Shown one piece after another: positions 58,677 through 64,000 of a DNA stretch of 64,000 nucleotides. A program made the position numbers and the translations under genes. Position 1 is the first letter of the stretch; every line of letters starts with the position of its first letter. The notes below the pieces were generated by a model that was given only the letters and a program-made list of their open reading frames with translations, was not told the DNA's origin and did no database searches. Origin of the DNA: Crenobacter oryzisoli (GTDB lineage: Bacteria; Pseudomonadota; Gammaproteobacteria; Burkholderiales; Chromobacteriaceae); the NCBI RefSeq assembly GCF_030385785.1, contig NZ_JAUEDK010000005.1, positions 1 through 64,000 of the forward strand, in the 5' to 3' direction.

Positions 58677-60578
58677 TTACGCTGCGGGCAATTCTGCCTT
58701 AAGACGCTCAACAAAGCCGTCCAGCGTGAGTTGCCCGAGGTCCTCGCCGCGGGCACGTACGGCAACCAAACCGCCTGCCTTTTCCTTGTCGCCCACGATG
58801 ATCTGGTACGGCAGCTTTTGCAGGCTGTGTTCGCGAATTTTATAGCTGATCTTCTCGTTTCTCAAGTCGAGCTCGACGCGGAAGCCTTGTTTTTTCAGCG
58901 CTTCCGCAATGCTGGTGGCGTAATCAGCCTGCGCTTCAGTGATATTCATCACCACCAACTGCACCGGAGCCAGCCATACCGGGAAGGCCCCGCCGAAGTT
59001 CTCGATCAAGATACCGAGGAAGCGCTCCATCGAGCCAACGATCGCACGGTGCAGCATCACCGGCGGCTTGCGGGTGTTGTCTTCGGCGACATATTCCGGC
59101 CCCAGGCGTTCCGGCAGCACGAAGTCGAGCTGCAGAGTGCCGCACTGCCAGGAACGGCCGATCGCGTCCTTGATGTGGTATTCCACCTTCGGACCGTAGA
59201 AGGCGCCCTCGCCCGGCAACTCCTCCCACTCCACGCCGCAAGCGGTCAGCGCAGCGCGCAGGCCGGCTTCAGCCTTGTCCCACACCTCTTCGGAACCGGC
59301 ACGCTTTTCCGGACGCAAGCTCAGCTTCACCGCCACATGCTCGAAGCCGAAATCGTCGTAGACGCTCATCGCCAATTTGTGGAAGGCCTTCGCCTCGTCG
59401 ATCAGCTGATCTTCGGTGCAGAAGATGTGCGCATCGTCCTGGGTAAAACCGCGCACACGCATCAGGCCGTGCAGCGCCCCGGACGGCTCGTTGCGGTGAC
59501 AGGCACCGAATTCGGCCAGGCGCAGCGGCAGGTCGCGGTAGGAACGCAGGCCGCTATTGAAGATCTGTACGTGGCCCGGACAGTTCATCGGCTTCACCGC
59601 GTAGTCACGCTTTTCCGACTCTGTGGTGAACATGTTGTCGCGATAGTTTTCCCAATGACCGGACTTCTCCCACAGACTGCGGTCCATCATCAGCGGGGTG
59701 CGCACTTCCTGGTAGCCGGCCTCGGTCAGACGGTTGCGCATGTACTGTTCGACCGACTGCCACAGCGACCAGCCCTTCGGATGCCAGAACACCATGCCCG
59801 GCGCCTCGTCCTGCATGTGGAACAGGTCAAGCACCTTGCCGAGGCGACGGTGGTCGCGCTTCTCGGCCTCCTCCAGCATGAACAGGTACTGCTCGAGGTC
59901 TTCCTTCTTGGCCCAGGCAGTGCCATAGACGCGCTGCAGCATCTCGTTCTTGCTGTCGCCGCGCCAGTAGGCACCAGCCACCTTCATCAGCTTGAACACC
60001 TTCAGCTTGCCGGTGGACGGCACGTGCGGACCGCGACACAGGTCGGTGAAGTCACCCTCCTTATAAAGGGACAGCACCTCACCCTGCGGGATCGACTCGA
60101 TGATCTCGGCCTTGTAAGCCTCGCCGATCGATTTGAAGTAGGCGATTGCCTCGTCGCGCGGCAACTCGTAACGCTCGACCGGAATGTCCTTCTTCGCAAG
60201 CTCGGCCATCTTCTTCTCGATCGCCAGCAGGTCTTCCGGGGTGAACGGACGCTTGTAGGCGAAGTCGTAGTAGAAACCGTTTTCGATTTCCGGCCCGATG
60301 GTCACCTGCGCCTCAGGGAACAGCTCCTTCACCGCATAAGCCAGCAGGTGGGCAGTGGAGTGGCGGATGATCGACAGACCGTCGGCGTCCTTGTCGGTGA
60401 CGATCGCGAGGTCGGCATCGTTCTTGATCAGGTATGAAGTGTCGACCAGCTGGCCGTCGACCTTGCCGGCCAGCGCAGCGCGGGCCAGACCAGCACCGAT
60501 CGAGGCGGCAACATCGTGGACGGTGACCGGTTGCTCGAAGGAGCGGATGGAACCGTCGGGCAGGCGAATGTCAGGCAT
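58677..60578 (-). CDS. thrS: Threonine--tRNA ligase
   Basis: The 633-residue class II synthetase has an N-terminal TGS domain (1-60; [10 protein letters not shown]), the editing domain with [16 protein letters not shown] (HxxxH, about 75) and later Cys/His zinc residues, the catalytic core (NCPGHVQIF zinc Cys, about 335; [31 protein letters not shown]), and an anticodon-binding domain (about 535-633). It is the first gene of the thrS-infC-rpmI-rplT-pheST-ihfA cluster; 39 bases separate it from infC. No T-box was seen. Confidence 0.97.
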   Translation of the reverse strand: MPDIRLPDGSIRSFEQPVTVHDVAASIGAGLARAALAGKVDGQLVDTSYLIKNDADLAIVTDKDADGLSIIRHSTAHLLAYAVKELFPEAQVTIGPEIENGFYYDFAYKRPFTPEDLLAIEKKMAELAKKDIPVERYELPRDEAIAYFKSIGEAYKAEIIESIPQGEVLSLYKEGDFTDLCRGPHVPSTGKLKVFKLMKVAGAYWRGDSKNEMLQRVYGTAWAKKEDLEQYLFMLEEAEKRDHRRLGKVLDLFHMQDEAPGMVFWHPKGWSLWQSVEQYMRNRLTEAGYQEVRTPLMMDRSLWEKSGHWENYRDNMFTTESEKRDYAVKPMNCPGHVQIFNSGLRSYRDLPLRLAEFGACHRNEPSGALHGLMRVRGFTQDDAHIFCTEDQLIDEAKAFHKLAMSVYDDFGFEHVAVKLSLRPEKRAGSEEVWDKAEAGLRAALTACGVEWEELPGEGAFYGPKVEYHIKDAIGRSWQCGTLQLDFVLPERLGPEYVAEDNTRKPPVMLHRAIVGSMERFLGILIENFGGAFPVWLAPVQLVVMNITEAQADYATSIAEALKKQGFRVELDLRNEKISYKIREHSLQKLPYQIIVGDKEKAGGLVAVRARGEDLGQLTLDGFVERLKAELPAA

Positions 60579-60631
60579 GTCAAACTCCAGCTATCAATGA
60601 GCACGTTGTCGCACGCGCTAGCAAAAAGGGC

Positions 60632-60664
60632 AAAAAAAAAGTGCGGCACGAGCCGCACTTTTTC
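60632..60664 (-). terminator. Terminator between tRNA-Val and thrS
   Basis: The stem AAGTGCGGC/GCCGCACTT (60639-60647 with 60652-60660) is flanked by A and T runs, ending the tRNA-Val transcript on the minus strand. Confidence 0.9.
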
Positions 60665-60766
60665 GTCTTTCAGGGTCTTTGGAGCAAAACCCCGCATGGC
60701 TCGTCACCGGGCGATACGGGTAGTGGTAGTTCGGAATTTCATTCCGCTTGCTCCATCGATAATGTT

Positions 60767-60843
60767 TGGTAGGCACGATTGGACTCGAACCAACGACCCC
60801 CACCATGTCAAGGTGGTGCTCTAACCAGCTGAGCTACGTGCCT
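60767..60843 (-). tRNA. tRNA-Val (anticodon GAC)
   Basis: A 77-nt cloverleaf with acceptor AGGCACG/CGTGCCT, anticodon stem CCACC/GGTGG around the loop TTGACAT (anticodon GAC), T loop TTCGAGT and encoded CCA. It reads GUC and GUU. It stands alone upstream of thrS. Confidence 0.97.
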
Positions 60844-60939
60844 GCAATCAGCAGAGGACGCCATCTTAAACACGCCACAGAACAAATGCAAGCCCTTTTT
60901 CACAAGACAGGCGATGCCCGGCGCATTCGGTTATACTAG

Positions 60940-62097
<1,158 letters not shown>

Positions 62098-62238
62098 GGC
62101 ATCCGAACCATCGTCGCCGATCACAGTCTGACAAGGCTTTCGGCCAACTTTCAGGCTGGTTGGAAAACCCGGGGCCGGTCGCTACAATGCTCGGCTCCGG
62201 ATCATCGACAACGACGAATCAATAAGAGAGGGATACAC

Positions 62239-62556
62239 ATGTTTATTACCCCGGCATTCGCCAACACCACCGTGGGTGGCCTCGACCTGATGGGCTTCCT
62301 GCCGATGGTCGTGATCTTCGTGCTGTTCTGGTTCCTGCTGGTGCGCCCGCAGCAGAAGCGTGCCAAGGAACATCAGAAGATGCTGTCCGAGTTGCTCAAA
62401 GGCGACGAAGTGATCACCCAGGGCGGCGTAGCCGGCCGAGTCACTAAGTCGGGCGAACAGTTCATCACCGTTGAAATCGCCAATGGCGTCGAAATCAACG
62501 TACAGCGCGGCGCGATCACCGCCAAGCTGGAAAAAGGCACCCTCAAGTCTCTGTAA
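62239..62556 (+). CDS. yajC: Preprotein translocase subunit YajC
   Basis: The 105-residue protein has one membrane helix (about 17-37; MGFLPMVVIFVLFWFLLVRPQQKRAKEH) and a small cytoplasmic domain (VITQGGVAGRVTK). It is part of the SecDF-YajC complex that aids protein export. The start has AGAGAGGGA upstream. A hairpin separates it from secD by 59 bases in all. Confidence 0.96.
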   Translation: MFITPAFANTTVGGLDLMGFLPMVVIFVLFWFLLVRPQQKRAKEHQKMLSELLKGDEVITQGGVAGRVTKSGEQFITVEIANGVEINVQRGAITAKLEKGTLKSL

Positions 62557-62564
62557 CCCGCGCC

Positions 62565-62591
62565 GGGGTCGCCGACAAGATCGGCGACCCC
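62565..62591 (+). terminator. Hairpin between yajC and secD
   Basis: An 11-bp stem GGGGTCGCCGA/TCGGCGACCCC with a 5-base loop has no good T run. It may dampen rather than end transcription into secD, or stabilise the yajC mRNA. Confidence 0.55.
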
Positions 62592-62615
62592 GTGCCTTAT
62601 GGATATCCTTAATCC

Positions 62616-64000
62616 ATGAACCGCTACCCGCTCTGGAAATACATCGTCATCGTGGTGGCGCTGATCGTTGCGACGATCTACACGCTACCGAACTTCTTTG
62701 GCGAAACCCCGGCGGTCCAGATCTCCAGCTCCCGACAGTCGATCCCGGTCGACACCGCGCTGATGGGCCGCATCGAAGACGCACTCAAGGCCAACAAACT
62801 GACCCCGGATGGTATGTATCTGGATGGCAGCAGCCTGAAGGTCCGCTTCAAGGACACCGACACCCAGATCAAGGCACGCGATGTGATCCAGCAGACGCTG
62901 GGGGACAACTACATCATCGCGCTGAACCTGTTGGCCGCGTCGCCGACCTGGATGTCGCAGATCAAGGCCAACCCGATGTTCCTGGGCCTGGACCTGCGCG
63001 GCGGCGTGCACTTCCTGCTGCAAGTCGACATGAAGGCCGCGCTCGACAAGACGATGGAGCGCTACTCCGGCGACATCCGCCGCGAGCTGAAGAACAAGCA
63101 GGTACGCTATGGCACGATCACCCGCGCCGGCAACACACTGGTGCTGCAGCTGCGTGACAAGGAAACGCTGAACAACGCGGCCGACATCATCGCGCGCCAA
63201 CTGCCGACCCTGACCCAGAACAGCGACGACACCAGCTATAAACTGACGCTGACGCTGAAGCCGGAAGAGATCACCCGCCTGCAAAGCGACGCGGTGAAGC
63301 AGAACATCACCACCCTGCACAACCGGGTGAACGAGCTGGGCGTGGCCGAGCCGATCATCCAGCAGGCTGGCGCCGACCGCATTGTGGTGCAATTGCCGGG
63401 CGTACAGGACACCGCCAAGGCCAAGGACATCCTCGGCCGCACCGCGACGCTGGAAGTGCGCATGGTCGAAGACGACCCGGCCAAGATGGCCGAAGCGATG
63501 GCCGGCAATGTGCCGGTGGGCTACGACCTCTTGGACGAGCTGACCCCGCGCGGCCCGACCAAGATTCTGGTGAAGAAGGACGTCGAGCTGACCGGCGACA
63601 ACATCAACGACGCGCAGCCTGGCTTCGATCAGAACGGCGCGCCGGCGGTGAACATCAACCTCGACTCGGCCGGTGCGTCGATCTTCCGCCAGGTGACTGG
63701 TGAGAACATCGGCAAGCGCATGGCGATGATCCTGGTCGAAAAAGGCAAGAGCGAAGTGGTGACCGCGCCGGTGATCCGCAGTGAAATCGGCGGCGGTCGC
63801 GTGGAAATCTCCGGCAGCATGAACGCCGCCGAAGCCAACGACGTGGCGCTGCTGCTGCGCGCCGGTTCGCTGGCCGCTCCGATGCAGATCATCGAAGAGC
63901 GCACCATCGGCCCGAGCCTCGGCAAGGATAACATCGACAAGGGCTTCCACTCGACGATGTGGGGCTTCGCGGCGATCGCGGTGTTCATGTTCATCTACTA
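62616..64000 (+). CDS. secD: Protein translocase subunit SecD (3' end cut by window)
   Basis: 461 codons are visible. TM1 (about 7-25; WKYIVIVVALIVATIYTLP), then the large periplasmic domain with GLDLRGGVHFLLQVD (the D1 signature, about 125), VNELGVAEPIIQQ, LPGVQDTAKAKDILGRTATLEVR, and the second signature VTGENIGKRMAMILV are present. The sequence enters TM2 (MWGFAAIAVFMFIY) at the window edge. SecD with SecF uses the proton gradient to drive late export steps. Confidence 0.96.
   Translation, partial: MNRYPLWKYIVIVVALIVATIYTLPNFFGETPAVQISSSRQSIPVDTALMGRIEDALKANKLTPDGMYLDGSSLKVRFKDTDTQIKARDVIQQTLGDNYIIALNLLAASPTWMSQIKANPMFLGLDLRGGVHFLLQVDMKAALDKTMERYSGDIRRELKNKQVRYGTITRAGNTLVLQLRDKETLNNAADIIARQLPTLTQNSDDTSYKLTLTLKPEEITRLQSDAVKQNITTLHNRVNELGVAEPIIQQAGADRIVVQLPGVQDTAKAKDILGRTATLEVRMVEDDPAKMAEAMAGNVPVGYDLLDELTPRGPTKILVKKDVELTGDNINDAQPGFDQNGAPAVNINLDSAGASIFRQVTGENIGKRMAMILVEKGKSEVVTAPVIRSEIGGGRVEISGSMNAAEANDVALLLRAGSLAAPMQIIEERTIGPSLGKDNIDKGFHSTMWGFAAIAVFMFIY

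Noticed and set aside
58245-60437. 730-codon open frame on the plus strand
   Set aside because: It is antisense to thrS and infC, whose products are unmistakable; long antisense frames are expected in GC-rich DNA.
62685-63950. 421-codon open frame on the minus strand
   Set aside because: It is antisense to secD and its sequence is of low complexity (His, Gln, Val, Arg rich), without family similarity.

Overview
The window is GC-rich chromosomal DNA of a Gram-negative betaproteobacterium, most likely of the order Neisseriales (Chromobacteriaceae or Chitinibacteraceae). This is inferred from the gene set and order: pcnB-folK-deoxynucleoside kinase-panBCD; thrS-infC-rpmI-rplT-pheST-ihfA-merR-tRNA-Pro; tgt-yajC-secD; yjcH-actP-acs; rsxABCDGE-nth; and a trimeric-type porin ending in Phe. 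No plasmid, phage or CRISPR signature was seen. Most of the window is ordinary core genome with tight operons.

Layout. 1-1424: an IS1111-group insertion sequence with a 13-bp subterminal inverted repeat at each end; its left edge coincides with the window start. 1.8-7.8 kb: DUF1059 protein, GST-like protein, M20 amidohydrolase, a decayed membrane-protein relic, an MltF-type lytic transglycosylase and an ArsB/NhaD-type permease. 7.9-12.8 kb: two tandem cyclophilins, lpxH, a DinF-type MATE exporter and selO. 13-18.2 kb: a LysR regulator divergent from yjcH-actP-acs (acetate uptake and activation). 18.5-24.8 kb: a complete Rsx/Rnf electron-transfer operon with nth. 24.9-27.9 kb: Do-like protease, RraA-like protein and GFA-domain protein. 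28.3-33.0 kb (minus): pcnB-folK-dNK-panB-panC-panD. 33.2-37.1 kb: PolB-like exonuclease, a candidate small RNA unit, an orphan gene, norM and murB. 37.4-40.7 kb: long-form leuA and a porin. 40.9-51.2 kb: transglutaminase-like protein, CbiM-like membrane protein, nadC, a CoA-type Nudix hydrolase, mscL, a chemoreceptor, DUF1289 protein, 1-Cys peroxiredoxin, an EAL protein and an aldo-keto reductase. 51.2-53.1 kb: a decayed accessory patch with a sigma-54 activator relic and an orphan secreted protein. 53.1-60.8 kb (minus): tRNA-Val, thrS, infC, rpmI, rplT, pheS, pheT, ihfA, a merR-like gene and tRNA-Pro. 61-64 kb: tgt, yajC and secD (cut by the window end).

Functional groups: acetate scavenging (yjcH/actP/acs), ion-driven reduction of the SoxR sensor or other acceptors (rsx), pantothenate and folate precursor synthesis, translation and its autoregulation (infC with a non-canonical start codon), and envelope functions (lpxH, murB, MltF, porin, mscL, SecD/YajC).

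The signals most worth following are non-coding. They are the structured stretch in the end of the IS, where IS1111 elements carry their guide (bridge/seek) RNA; a self-contained promoter-to-terminator unit of about 100 nt at 33.92-34.06 kb, with a 12-base word repeated in the next gene's leader; two MITE-like elements; and a chain of hairpins upstream of the porin. No clearly novel multi-gene system was found; the coding content is largely recognisable.
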